Notes: generated from the letters alone by a model not told the origin. A stretch of DNA of 64,000 bases from Bacillota bacterium (GCA_023400055.1 JAEXFN010000035.1:62001-126000); one strand, 5' to 3'. Numbered from the stretch's first letter, positions 45,340-53,938 are shown. Translations and numbers: made by a program.

Positions 45340-46818
45340 CTATTTCAGAAAATCCGCCCACTTTTGCTCGTCGATGTCCATGAATTTTGCCCGGCCGAAC
45401 TTTTCCTTCAGATCAAAGGGCACGGTGCAGTCAAAGATAGCCTTACAAGCGATGCCGGTGTCGCGGATGCTCGATGAGAACTCGGGGCTGCTGGAAGGAT
45501 CGAGCGGATGGCAGCGGACCCCCGGAATGAAAATGGCATCCTCATTGCCCTGGAATCTGGTGGTCATGGCCCACATTACATCGCTCATATCGAACAGGTC
45601 GACATCCTCGTCGACCAGAAACACATGTTTGAGTTCGCTGAAGGCCGAAAAAGCGAGCAGGGCCGCTTGGCGCTGGCGCCCTTCGTCACTGGGCACGCCC
45701 TTTTTGAACTGAATGATCGCCACGTATTTGCCGCCTCCGCATGGCGCGGCGTATACATTTTGCAACCGGCCGGGCATAGCCCGTTCGATCATCTGAATGA
45801 TGCTGGCCTCGGTCGGCAGCCCGGCCATGGATACGTGCTCGCCGCTGGGTCCGATGCAAGATTGCATAATCGGATTGAGGCGGTGGGTAACCGCTTTCAC
45901 CTTAATGACCGGCACTTCTTTGGCCGGCCCGCAATAACCCGGAAACTCGGGCATCGCCTTGCCGGTATGGGTATTCTGGTCTTCCATCACCCTTACCCTG
46001 GGAAGCAGTTCGCCTTCGATGACATATTCGGCGTTGGCGATACAATTCTCGTCAATGGTCAGGCAGCGGGTCAGTTCGACCGGTTTATTGCGCAGCGCGC
46101 CGGCGATCTGGAGTTCATTGAATCCGATCGGGGTGGTCGGCGGCTCGAACCCGGCGGCGATCTCGATGGCCGGATCGACGCCGATGCTGATGGAGATGGG
46201 AAGCGGTTTGCCCATGGCTTCGGCCTTCTCCCGGAAAGTCCCCAAATGGCGCGCGCCCGGGGTAAAAAACATCGAGATTTGGTCTTTGGACTGGATGCAG
46301 AGACGGTGAATCGTAATGTCGGTATCGCCGTTCTCGGGATCGGTGGCATAGCACATCCCCATCGTAATATAGGGGCCGGAATCCTCCTCGGTGTTGGTGG
46401 GCGCCGGGACCAGCTTCCGCAGATCGAAACCGGGTTCATCGGCATAATGAACGACTTCCTGACACTTGGCCCTGTTATTGTCGACCACGATCGGCGGAAT
46501 CGGATTTTTCACCGAATTTCCCAGATGGAAGCCCAGCCTTTTCGGATCCGTGTCCAGAAGCAATCCTACCCGTTTCCTGCTGGCCAACAGGCCGATCGCT
46601 ACCCTGGCGTTAGCGAAGCCCTTGATGTTATTGAAAATCATTGCCGGGCCTTCCTTGGTGGGCCGCATGACCGTTCCGCCCGCTCCGACGTGACGGTAAA
46701 CTCCCGATATCTCGGCGTGCGGATCGACTTCGATATCGGTCTGTACCAACTGTCCCGGAACCGATTCCAGCAATTCCAATGCCGAGCGCAAGTCATCGAC
46801 TTGTTTCTTTTCCGGCAT
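45340..46818 (-). CDS. UbiD-family decarboxylase (hydroxybenzoate/gallate type)
   Basis: The product is 492 aa, full length. Key features: RHVGAGGTVMRPTKEGPAM, the prFMN-binding region DTDITIHRLCIQSKD with catalytic-type R172, and EYVIEGELLPRVRVMED supplying the acidic residues of the E-R-E triad (about 264-279). It should decarboxylate (or carboxylate) an aromatic acid using prenylated FMN and Mn/K. Close association with lpdD favours gallate/protocatechuate-like substrates. The start follows AAAGGGGGAATTGAA. It is driven by the MerR-type promoter at 46855-46885. Confidence 0.93.
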   Translation of the reverse strand: MPEKKQVDDLRSALELLESVPGQLVQTDIEVDPHAEISGVYRHVGAGGTVMRPTKEGPAMIFNNIKGFANARVAIGLLASRKRVGLLLDTDPKRLGFHLGNSVKNPIPPIVVDNNRAKCQEVVHYADEPGFDLRKLVPAPTNTEEDSGPYITMGMCYATDPENGDTDITIHRLCIQSKDQISMFFTPGARHLGTFREKAEAMGKPLPISISIGVDPAIEIAAGFEPPTTPIGFNELQIAGALRNKPVELTRCLTIDENCIANAEYVIEGELLPRVRVMEDQNTHTGKAMPEFPGYCGPAKEVPVIKVKAVTHRLNPIMQSCIGPSGEHVSMAGLPTEASIIQMIERAMPGRLQNVYAAPCGGGKYVAIIQFKKGVPSDEGRQRQAALLAFSAFSELKHVFLVDEDVDLFDMSDVMWAMTTRFQGNEDAIFIPGVRCHPLDPSSSPEFSSSIRDTGIACKAIFDCTVPFDLKEKFGRAKFMDIDEQKWADFLK

Positions 46819-46854
46819 TTCAATTCCCCCTTTAACTTGAATGTAATCTGAAAT

Positions 46855-46885
46855 TAATATAGTCTGTATTACTATAATACAGTCA
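46855..46885 (-). promoter_or_regulatory. MerR-type promoter/operator of the ubiD operon
   Basis: On the minus strand: TTGACT (46885-46880), a 19-bp spacer, TATATT (46860-46855). A perfect dyad CTGTATTA-CTA-TAATACAG occupies the spacer (46863-46881). A 19-bp spacer filled with a dyad is the hallmark of MerR-activated promoters; the MerR gene is directly upstream. Confidence 0.88.
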
Positions 46886-46922
46886 ATAGCTCTTTTGCTT
46901 TTTGTTTGATTCCAAAATAATG

Positions 46923-46954
46923 AAAAGGGCCGCGCCTTTTTATGGGCCCGGCCC
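46923..46954 (-). terminator. Terminator after the merR gene
   Basis: GC-rich stem GGGCCGCGCC / GGGCCCGGCCC with one mismatch region, followed on the minus strand by TTTTCATTATTTT. It separates the regulator transcript from the ubiD promoter. Confidence 0.65.
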
Positions 46955-47094
46955 GGAAACCCTATGGCGTTGGAGGCTTAGCGCTCGAAATAAAAAACGG
47001 ATATCGGACCATGACCGTCCCTATCCGTTGTTCATCGGTAATACCCCATCCTGATAAAGCATCGCTTTTAAAAGCCGGGCGATGAAGACTTTTG

Positions 47095-47925
47095 CTATTG
47101 AATCGGCACCTGAAGCATACAAAAGTCGACATTATGGCCCGTATCGTAGAACGTGGTATCCAAGAGGCATAAGTCGACGATGTCGCCCACCACTTTGAAA
47201 TGATGCTCCTCGATCCAGTCCAGCAACTTATAAAGCGGTTCCAGGTCATACGGCATCCCATATTTATACATCACCGCAAATTCGCCTTCCGGAATCGTAT
47301 ACAGATTCTCGATATCTTTTTCCAATTTGGCATGGGGAAGATTGATGATACTTCCGGCATTTTTAAGCGGCATCCCCTCGCAGATCGATGGATAGCGAAT
47401 CAATGCGCCAAATCCCTTGGATGGTATCATCTCATGCTTGGCCAGGATATTCCAGGCCTTCATTAAAGTCAGATGGAGAAAACTCTTTTCCATCTGCTCT
47501 TTCTCGAACGGCACGAAAATCACTTGCCGTTCCGGTTTCCATTCGATATATGGCAAACCGATATTTTTAATTTTTACCGAAAGGCGTTCATAAATCTCCA
47601 GCCGCTGCTCTAAATAGGTGCGTTTCTTTTCCAGCTCGCGGATCTGGCTGGTTACTTCCGCCAGCTTATTTTCCATCAATTCATAGGCTGAACTCGTATT
47701 CCGGTTTTCAAAATGTTCTTTGATCTCCTCCAGGCTGAAACCGAGATTTTTCATCAAACAGATTTCCCGCAAGAAAGGAATCTGATACACGCTATAGTAA
47801 CGATAACCGTTTTCATTGGTATAAACGGGCTTGAACAAATGAATATGATCGTAATGAATCAATGCCTGCCGCGATATATTGTGCATAGAGGCCATTTTAC
47901 TGATGGAAATATAGTTTTCATCCAT
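47095..47925 (-). CDS. MerR-family activator with GyrI-like effector domain
   Basis: The product is 276 aa. The N-terminal winged helix (ISISKMASMHNISRQALIHY, NGYRYYSVYQIPFLREI) is MerR type. A coiled-coil dimer helix follows (about 80-115, ELEKKRTYLEQRLEIYERL), then a C-terminal effector domain (about 125-276) with GyrI/BmrR-like strands and FAVMYKYGMPYDLEPLYKLL. The ligand is probably aromatic. It is located directly upstream of ubiD, and the same CTGTATTA half-site occurs before its own start (47974-47992), so it likely controls itself too. Confidence 0.9.
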   Translation of the reverse strand: MDENYISISKMASMHNISRQALIHYDHIHLFKPVYTNENGYRYYSVYQIPFLREICLMKNLGFSLEEIKEHFENRNTSSAYELMENKLAEVTSQIRELEKKRTYLEQRLEIYERLSVKIKNIGLPYIEWKPERQVIFVPFEKEQMEKSFLHLTLMKAWNILAKHEMIPSKGFGALIRYPSICEGMPLKNAGSIINLPHAKLEKDIENLYTIPEGEFAVMYKYGMPYDLEPLYKLLDWIEEHHFKVVGDIVDLCLLDTTFYDTGHNVDFCMLQVPIQ

Positions 47926-47973
47926 AATTCTCCGGATACCTCCTCACATCTTCTTCCTCGTTTTCCTAAAAAA

Positions 47974-47992
47974 CTGTATTATTACTATACTG
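47974..47992 (-). promoter_or_regulatory. Second MerR operator-like site (autoregulation)
   Basis: CTGTATTATTACTATACTG shares the CTGTATTA half with the ubiD operator. TTGCCA lies just upstream on the minus strand, but the -10 side is poor. Confidence 0.55.
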
Positions 47993-48375
47993 TTGGCAAA
48001 TTAATAGAGTTAGGCAGGCAATTTCATTTTACTACTATTATCATCTCATTCGCTAGTAAATAATATTTTTATTGTTATTTTATCAAATTTCCGTGATTCT
48101 TTCAACATCATCGAACGTTGCAATACTGTCGACAGGATCCTTGGCAGCCCGAATTCTCGGTCTATCAGTAAGCCAATTGATTCGTAATGTTTCCGGTCCG
48201 GAAGCTGTCCGGCATTCGAAACCTTTCTTCAAGGGAAATCCGATCGCCGCTGTCCATGCGCGATTCATGATGGTAATTTCTTCAGGAAGACAAATGTTGG
48301 TCGACTTTGTAATGATCCTTGAATGGGATCCGCCGTTTTTTGCTCGCCCGCGCCTCGGGACGACCTGTTCGAGCT

Positions 48376-48560
48376 TTGGGCGAACTTTCCCAAACCTTGG
48401 GCAAACTGTCCCAACGGTTGGGAAAGGATGCCCGAAAGTTGGGAAAGCATGCCCAAACCCTGAGCGAGGTTTCCCAAGCCTTGGGCAAGTTTCCCCAAGG
48501 ACCATCCCTCCTAATATGGAGACTTGGAGAGCAGGATCGACCCGCGCGGATCACGGACCG
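48376..48560. repeat. 21-bp repeat array, second TTGGG-type copy
   Basis: Six exact 21-bp units start at 48376, 48397, 48418, 48439, 48460 and 48481, each TTGGGCAAA/TTGGGAAAG, 3-4 bases, then TCCCAA. The array runs into CCCAAGGACCATCCCT and then TTGGAGAGCAGGATC, the same order as at 11.4 kb. The left flank (48300-48375) is also similar to the left flank of that array (TGATCC, GGATC, GCCG, CGCCCGCG). The surrounding 47926-48918 stretch has no supportable gene. Confidence 0.88.
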
Positions 48561-48582
48561 ACGAACTTCCAAACCCCAAAAT

Positions 48583-48613
48583 GAAACGCGCCGCTTCGAC
48601 GGGTTTCTTTTTT
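48583..48613 (+). terminator. Terminator-like hairpin right of the array
   Basis: GAAAC...CCG-loop-CGG...GTTTC stem with internal mismatches, followed by TTTTTT on the plus strand. No plus-strand gene precedes it, so it may end an array transcript. Confidence 0.45.
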
Positions 48614-48618
48614 GATTC

Positions 48619-48657
48619 GGCGGACCCGAGCCTTACCCAACCTTAACGGCGTCCGCC
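48619..48657. repeat. Inverted-repeat element GGCGGAC...GTCCGCC, copy 1
   Basis: Arms GGCGGAC (48619-48625) and GTCCGCC (48651-48657) enclose CCGAGCCTTACCC and CCTTAACG. A related copy with the same order lies at 53956-53993. Confidence 0.5.
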
Positions 48658-48773
48658 AAGGAAATCGTGGTATAAATCACTGCCGCTAAACCGCGATGAT
48701 GCAAAACAGACTGTTCCGGCTGAAGTTGGTGAGGAATAAGCCACCGATGGCGATTCCTCAAAAATACCCAATA

Positions 48774-48798
48774 AAAAAAGGCCATCGATGGGACGACC
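48774..48798 (-). terminator. Terminator after the amidohydrolase gene
   Basis: On the minus strand AGGTC and GGCCT pair around an 11-nt loop and run into TTTTTTT. The stem is short and includes a wobble pair. Confidence 0.45.
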
Positions 48799-48918
48799 TC
48801 TTTTTATAAGTGGATTGAGTTCATGAATGAGCTCTGGGATGAATTAAATTTTTTCGCTCTCGTGCCTTTCCGGAGCCAAATTTCGAATCCTTGCCAAGCA
48901 GGTCGCTTGGAAAGAAGC

Positions 48919-49938
48919 TTACAGTTTGAGCAGCCGTTCCGCATTCGCGTGGGCGATTCGCTCTTTGTCCGCGGGACTGATGGGGAGCTGTTCCAAGAAA
49001 GCGCGCGAATTCTCCATCGATCCGTAGGGGTAATCTACCGAGAACAGGATCCGGTCGACGCCGACCTGCAGGAACAGATCGAGGAAAGCCTGCGTCCAGT
49101 TGAAGCCGGAAAAAGTATAGTTGATGTTTTGGCGGAGATAATCACTGACCTGGCGGTCCAGTTTGGTCAATCCCTGCGACAGGGTGCCATCGAACCGGGG
49201 CAGCATGAAGGGAAGCGCTTCTCCCAAATGGCCGATGATAATCTGTAAATCGGGGAAACGGTCGAACGCACCGCTGAGAATCAACCGCAGCACATGGACG
49301 GCGGTTTCGATATGCCATCCCCAGCCCGCGGCCGCCAAAACGGCGCTTACTTCCGGCGCGAAGTTTCCGGTATAGTATGTTTGAACCACCGCTTGCGGCG
49401 GTACCGTCGGATGCAGATAAATCGGAGCGTGAAGCGCTTCGGCGCGTTCCAGGATCGGCCAGAAAAATGAATCATCCAGATAGCGGCCTTGGATATGGCC
49501 ATTGATCACGGCGCCCTTAAACCCGTGTTGAACCACCATTCGTTCCAATTCATCGGCCGCCTGATCTGGAACGGCAGTCGGCAAGGTGGCGAATCCCGCC
49601 AGCCGATCGGGATACCGTTGCACCGCACTGGCGAAATAGTCATTGGTTTCCCGGGCGAGCGTCATCGCAGCGGCGGCATCGAGCTGTTCCACTCCCGGGG
49701 AATTCAACGACAATACCTGGACATCGATGCCCGCCGCATCCAGCGCGGCGATCCTTTTGACGCCGAGGTCGGAGGCCAAATCCACCACCTGGGCCAAGCG
49801 GGCCGCCGGAGGGGCACTGGCCGAGTTTGCCCGCGATTTCATCGAACTGCCAGGACCCTCCAGAAACGCCGGGGTTACAAAATGTTCTTCGAGCGTGATA
49901 ATCCGCCCATTCTTGCCGCCGTTTTCTTGACCGCGCAT
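48919..49938 (-). CDS. Amidohydrolase-fold decarboxylase (gamma-resorcylate/ACMSD type)
   Basis: The product is 339 aa from the ATG at 49938 (AAAGGAGGTCCTTGGT upstream). The N-terminal metal site reads EEHF, i.e. E-x-H rather than H-x-H, as in gamma-resorcylate and related non-oxidative decarboxylases. Other landmarks: IYLHPTVPPQA, IIIGHLGEALPFM and ILFSVDYPYGS (catalytic Asp). It would decarboxylate a hydroxybenzoate without prFMN. It stands 1.0 kb from the MerR gene and 2.1 kb from ubiD on the same strand, suggesting a shared aromatic-acid programme. Confidence 0.87.
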   Translation of the reverse strand: MRGQENGGKNGRIITLEEHFVTPAFLEGPGSSMKSRANSASAPPAARLAQVVDLASDLGVKRIAALDAAGIDVQVLSLNSPGVEQLDAAAAMTLARETNDYFASAVQRYPDRLAGFATLPTAVPDQAADELERMVVQHGFKGAVINGHIQGRYLDDSFFWPILERAEALHAPIYLHPTVPPQAVVQTYYTGNFAPEVSAVLAAAGWGWHIETAVHVLRLILSGAFDRFPDLQIIIGHLGEALPFMLPRFDGTLSQGLTKLDRQVSDYLRQNINYTFSGFNWTQAFLDLFLQVGVDRILFSVDYPYGSMENSRAFLEQLPISPADKERIAHANAERLLKL

Positions 49939-50175
49939 ACCAAGGACCTCCTTTATTTTACCGATTGCCATGACTCCCGTAACCTATCTGCTTTGCTGTC
50001 AATCTTCCCGATACTGAACAATCCGTCCTGCCGAAAATCGCGCAGCCGAATTTCTCAATATCCGCTTATTAGCTTATCGGGGTTGTCAATTATTATTCCC
50101 ATGTAACCCAACGATTTTCCTTACACGTCTCCTGATCGCCAATGACGCAATCGCCGTAATCGCCATGACCGATGA

Positions 50176-50739
50176 TTATAATTTGGCTACCACTCTGCAT
50201 GGCAATCCGGTCATCTCCGCATAATTCACCGGATAAGTATTGGCAGTGAAATGGGCATGCGGTTGTCCATTGAGAATCATTTTAAGGTTACAAAGATTTT
50301 CAACCACAAAGGCGCCGCGATCCGCGCAGTATTGATCCTTTGGCGTATGTTCGGTTCCCCGCCTGATACCCGCAAAATCCACGCCAATGATGGAAATCTT
50401 CCGCGCCAGCAAACTATCGATGAGTCCGTCGGACAGTTGCGGATGCTCCGTAAAGTACTTCCTTCCGCCATAGCCTTCCGCTTCAATAAATCCGGTGTGG
50501 AAAGCCACAAACATATCCGCTTCCACTCTGCTTAAATCGATATCATCTTCAGCAATATCTCTGCCTGTGATTCCGCTCACGTCAAAGACGATGCCCTTGC
50601 GCTCCACATAATCCAATGGAAACTCCCGGTTCATTCCGTCAAAATGGGTACCCAAATGCCCCACCAAGGTTTTCTTTTCATTGCCTTGGGCGTCCGCGAT
50701 CATCTGCGGCGTGATTTTTAAGGTAATATCGATAAACAT
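50176..50739 (-). CDS. Cyclase family protein (kynurenine-formamidase-like hydrolase)
   Basis: The product is 187 aa; of two adjacent ATGs the one at 50739 has better spacing to AAGGAGG. The metal-binding motif GHLGTHFD is intact (HxGTHxD). Later landmarks are VFDVSGI, FVAFHTGF and IGVDFAGI. Family members hydrolyse amides or lactones such as N-formylkynurenine, using zinc or manganese. Neighbouring decarboxylases suggest a lactone or amide intermediate of aromatic metabolism. Confidence 0.88.
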   Translation of the reverse strand: MFIDITLKITPQMIADAQGNEKKTLVGHLGTHFDGMNREFPLDYVERKGIVFDVSGITGRDIAEDDIDLSRVEADMFVAFHTGFIEAEGYGGRKYFTEHPQLSDGLIDSLLARKISIIGVDFAGIRRGTEHTPKDQYCADRGAFVVENLCNLKMILNGQPHAHFTANTYPVNYAEMTGLPCRVVAKL

Positions 50740-50984
50740 CATATCCTCCTTGTATTTCTTATATTTTATTTACAGGTTTCGGAATTTCACAAGAGTGTGC
50801 CCCAAATTACAGTCTTACGATACGCTAATTATATCATTATAACATCCATTTTAATTTCCAGTTTGATCCCAAATATTGCGATTGCTGATCCCAATCTAAC
50901 CGGAAACGGACAACCAAGCAAATACCGCACTGAATTCTATAACCCAACTTGAATAAAATAACTTAATTTGGTAATATAAATATA

Positions 50985-51020
50985 AAAGGGAGAGGGTCTA
51001 CGACCCCCTCCGGTTTGAGG
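50985..51020 (-). terminator. Terminator of the 50-aa peptide unit
   Basis: GGAGGGGGTC / GACCCTCTCC around GTA, then CTTTTATATT on the minus strand; the coding stop codon is in the loop. Confidence 0.6.
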
Positions 51021-51150
51021 ACCTTGGAGAACAGCCGTGCTGGGCTGTTTTCCGCTTTTTAGGCCAGATTTTCCGGCAGGTTAGGAACAAACCCAAAAGG
51101 GTTGACACAACCTCCAGAAACTCTTTGATAGCCTGAAAAACGGTCCACAA
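50998..51150 (-). CDS. Candidate 50-aa membrane peptide with hairpin-covered ribosome site
   Basis: A TTG at 51150 follows AAAGGAGGT with 7-nt spacing, an excellent site. The peptide starts MWTVFQAIKEFLEVV, has a hydrophobic helix (STLLGLFLTC) and then a basic tail (RKIWPKKRK). CACCACC and GGTGGTG flank the ribosome site and form a 7-bp hairpin that would hide it. The stop TAG lies in the loop of a terminator. The layout is like type I toxin mRNAs, but no antisense RNA has been shown. A competing GTG two bases on gives a 29-aa peptide. Confidence 0.45.
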   Translation of the reverse strand: MWTVFQAIKEFLEVVSTLLGLFLTCRKIWPKKRKTAQHGCSPRSSNRRGS

Positions 51151-51363
51151 TCCCACCACCTCCTTTCGGTGGTGTTATCAGCCTATAAATCAGCTATAGA
51201 CTGATTCCGCCATCGTAAGGAGCAGCGCCTCTAATTTCCTCACCACCATCATAACAAATTCTGGAAAATAATAAAAGCTTTTCTCCGTTTTTCGATTTTT
51301 AGCCGCTCCAAACTTTGATTGCGTTACGATTTCGTTTCAGCTTATTTGAACGCAAACATATAA

Positions 51364-51996
51364 CTATTCCCCGGCAGCGAGACGCTTGCCCATTTCATAA
51401 GCCTTCCGGCATTCCTGGGGAAACACTTCTTCGTGGCGGCATTTTTTGGCCGCGACATCAAACATATCGGCGGCGTATTTTGAATAGTCGTCGAACTGCC
51501 AGGTGTCTGCGGCGGTGACGTACTCCGTGTCGCCGATGATGCGTGAGGAAGTTTTCACCAGGCTGTCGTAGTAGTTAAGGTAATACTCCGTGGGAGCGTT
51601 CGTCGTGAAAATCATGCCGACCTTGATGCGCTTGGGATAGAGGAGTTTTCTCTCCTTAGTGTAAGTAAGCGTGGGAAACCAGAAACGCTCGATAAACGAG
51701 CGGAGCATCCCGGTAACGTCGTTCCAGTAGATGGGGGACGCCATGAGCAAAACATCCGCCGCGATGGCCTCCGCCAGAACCGGGGTCAGATCGTCCCGCT
51801 GGGCACAGCGCCCAAAACTCTTGCCGTCGAGCAGTTTGCAGGCCTCACAGCCCGTACAGCCTTTGTAATTCAGGTCGTAGAGATTGATCAGTTTTGGCGC
51901 CGCGCCCGCCGCTTTGGCGCCCTCCATTGCGCTTTTGAGCATCGTGGCGGAGTTGCCGTTCTTCCGCGCGCTGCCGTTCAGTGCCAATACCTTCAT
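51364..51996 (-). CDS. Flavodoxin-fold NAD(P)H-dependent FMN reductase
   Basis: The product is 210 aa. MKVLALNGSARKNGNSATML is the FMN phosphate loop. A cysteine cluster CTGCEACK with a further Cys at about residue 65 resembles that of iron-sulfur flavoproteins, though spacing differs. LMASPIYWNDVTGMLRSFIERF is the usual FMN-binding stretch. It probably transfers electrons for flavin-dependent reductions. The start follows GGAGGCGGCAAT. It may supply reduced FMN for UbiX, but this is inference. Confidence 0.87.
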   Translation of the reverse strand: MKVLALNGSARKNGNSATMLKSAMEGAKAAGAAPKLINLYDLNYKGCTGCEACKLLDGKSFGRCAQRDDLTPVLAEAIAADVLLMASPIYWNDVTGMLRSFIERFWFPTLTYTKERKLLYPKRIKVGMIFTTNAPTEYYLNYYDSLVKTSSRIIGDTEYVTAADTWQFDDYSKYAADMFDVAAKKCRHEEVFPQECRKAYEMGKRLAAGE

Positions 51997-52158
51997 ATTG
52001 CCGCCTCCAATATTATTTTTAATATAAATATTCGCTCCGGAAAAGCCAATTGCGTCATTTTAGCTTCCCCGATTTTTACCTTTAACTTTTCTTCAACAGC
52101 CATGGTTCTCCTGCCAATGTCCGCTTTTCAAACTTTACCCTTCACTCTTTAAACTTCC

Positions 52159-52209
52159 AAACCGAACAAAAAACTCGCTGATCAACCGGCGAGTTTTTTT
52201 GTTCGGTTT
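52159..52209. terminator. Strong bidirectional terminator
   Basis: A stem of about 19 bp, AAACCGAAC...CTCGC / GCGAG...GTTCGGTTT, with A and T runs inside. It lies between the flavodoxin-like gene start and the glucosaminidase gene; the 51997-52320 stretch holds nothing else I can support. Confidence 0.8.
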
Positions 52210-52320
52210 GGCGGAGCTGGGAAACGTTGCCTAGGGTTAATTCCCAGAGGAAATAAAGGAAGTAAAACCTAAAACTTACCGTATTTCATTTTATTCGCGA
52301 TTCGATCACGGAGGTTATCC

Positions 52321-53175
52321 ATGAGACAAAAGAAATCCTTGCAACTGATTGTTTTCTCGATGACGCTCATCGTATTGGCGGGAACGGGAATCGCTCACGC
52401 CGCCCTTTTTCAACCGCTCCCCTACGAAGACGGCATTAGGGGACGGAACAGTTACGCCTATAATCCGGCAATCGGCCATCCCACATCCAACGAACAGGCC
52501 AATTTTATATACAGCATCAAAAATGCGGCCATTTCAGCCCAGGCAAGTTATGGGATTCCGGCCAGCGCCATTATCGGCATCGCCTGCATCGAAGGAGGTT
52601 ACGGCTTTACCCGTTCCGCCTACTACGCCAATAATATTTTCGGGATCAAAGTCTGGGCCCAAAATCCAGCGGGCGGCTGGCAACTGAAAGGACAGCCGGA
52701 TGAGAACGGCGGCAGTGTTCCCGTTATCGCCAGTTACGGGCGGGACCGCAGCCTGTTTAAAGAAGGAGCCCGGTATGACAATTGGTATCGCCGCTTCGCA
52801 TCCCGCGAAGAAGCCATTCGTTACTTTTGCGACTTGATCCTTCGAAAATACCAACCGGCCCGGGCCAACTATCAAAAACGAATCGTGACCGGCGCGTCTC
52901 CTCAAAAAGCCGCAAAACAATTTTGCCGGGAAATTGCCGACCTCGGTTACAATCATTTGGGTGGAGCCTATTATGAAGGCAAGATCGGGGCGGTCATGGA
53001 TCGCTGGAATTTGTACCAATATGACAGGGAAGTTGTTAAAGAAGATCCCGGCTCCCGGCGAGAAGATCGCCGACCGCACCACCGCCGCTTCGGTCGGATC
53101 AATATTTCAACCGACGGCCCCGGTAAAAAAGTTGTTTTCGGCAATGTCACAATTTTCGTAAAAATTGATGACTGA
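52321..53175 (+). CDS. Secreted glucosaminidase-domain protein (peptidoglycan hydrolase)
   Basis: The product is 284 aa. A signal peptide ends near GIAHA (residue 25). The glucosaminidase/lysozyme-like domain at about 60-235 has AQASYGIPASAIIGIACIEG with the catalytic Glu, then YANNIFGIKVW and ASREEAIRYFCDLIL, as in FlgJ/LytD-type enzymes. It cleaves peptidoglycan glycan strands outside the membrane. The C-terminal tail is basic and ends in a short beta stretch. The start follows ACGGAGGTTATCC. Confidence 0.9.
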   Translation: MRQKKSLQLIVFSMTLIVLAGTGIAHAALFQPLPYEDGIRGRNSYAYNPAIGHPTSNEQANFIYSIKNAAISAQASYGIPASAIIGIACIEGGYGFTRSAYYANNIFGIKVWAQNPAGGWQLKGQPDENGGSVPVIASYGRDRSLFKEGARYDNWYRRFASREEAIRYFCDLILRKYQPARANYQKRIVTGASPQKAAKQFCREIADLGYNHLGGAYYEGKIGAVMDRWNLYQYDREVVKEDPGSRREDRRPHHRRFGRINISTDGPGKKVVFGNVTIFVKIDD

Positions 53176-53191
53176 GAAACGGTCCCGTTGT

Positions 53192-53851
53192 TCAGATGAA
53201 CGGGGTAAAATCCCCGCCCAACCTTTGCAGATATCCCCGCTCCCCCTGCGGTATCAGTTCAATATCGTCAAACACCGCCGGGCCGCCTCGCGGCCCTTCT
53301 TCCTTGGGATTTATGAGGTAGGGTTTTAATACTCTAACGCTTTGACCGGACTTCAACAATTTAAGTACCAGGGCGCTTTCACTGGGCCGTTCCAACAGTT
53401 TCCCCTCCGCTCTTACCACTACCCCATAATCCTTATTTTGCTTGGCCCGCCGCAATTGGAATCCTTGGATTGCCAGCCGGGCAACATTTTTATTCAATGC
53501 TTCGGTTGTCCAGGCGGAATACCCCGTCAGGATTTTCAGCGACCGATCGGCATCGATATGAGCCAGCGCCCAAATTACGTTAAACGGATATGCGCTGGTG
53601 GCTGCGAAGGGTTCTTTTTGATACTTTTCTGGTTGGTAAAGCATTCCTTTCAAGAGTGGAATGATCGCTTCCCCCTGCTCTGCAGCCCAATATGCTGCGT
53701 AAAGCGTATCGAGATAGCCTCCTTTGGCCATTCTTCCTTCGACTTCTGCCCGATTCAGGTCAAAACCCAAAACTGAGAAAGAAATGAAGAAAGCCAGTAG
53801 GAAACCGACTAAAAATTTCAAGTACCAATCCCTCCCCCATCGGGTCTTCAT
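53192..53851 (-). CDS. Secreted HEAT-like plus SH3-like protein, hypothetical
   Basis: The product is 219 aa. A signal or anchor helix covers residues about 10-30 (YLKFLVGFLLAFFISFS). A helical repeat-like part follows (GYLDTLYAAYWAAEQGEAI, YPFNVIWALAHIDADRSLKI), and a C-terminal SH3-like beta segment (LLKSGQSVRVLKPYLI, FDDIELIPQGERGYLQRLGG). No family recognised. The ribosome site is weak. A shortened sister copy lies at the right edge of the window, where 176 codons are cleanly missing in frame. Confidence 0.7.
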   Translation of the reverse strand: MKTRWGRDWYLKFLVGFLLAFFISFSVLGFDLNRAEVEGRMAKGGYLDTLYAAYWAAEQGEAIIPLLKGMLYQPEKYQKEPFAATSAYPFNVIWALAHIDADRSLKILTGYSAWTTEALNKNVARLAIQGFQLRRAKQNKDYGVVVRAEGKLLERPSESALVLKLLKSGQSVRVLKPYLINPKEEGPRGGPAVFDDIELIPQGERGYLQRLGGDFTPFI

Positions 53852-53914
53852 TCTAGGATATTAGGGGAGTTTGGGAAAGATACTGGAACGATAAATCAAA
53901 TTGTAATGGACGAC

Positions 53915-53938
53915 AAAAAGCCCTCGACTTCTCAAGGG
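53915..53938 (-). terminator. Terminator downstream of the sulfur operon
   Basis: CCCTTGA / TCGAGGG with one wobble pair and a 4-nt loop, then CTTTTTG on the minus strand. It separates the ABC genes from the gene at 53192-53851. Confidence 0.5.

Noticed and set aside
48083..48505. 140-codon minus-strand ORF through the second array
   Set aside because: AGGAGG touches the ATG directly with no spacing, the flanking part matches no family I know, and the frame is explained by the repeat period.
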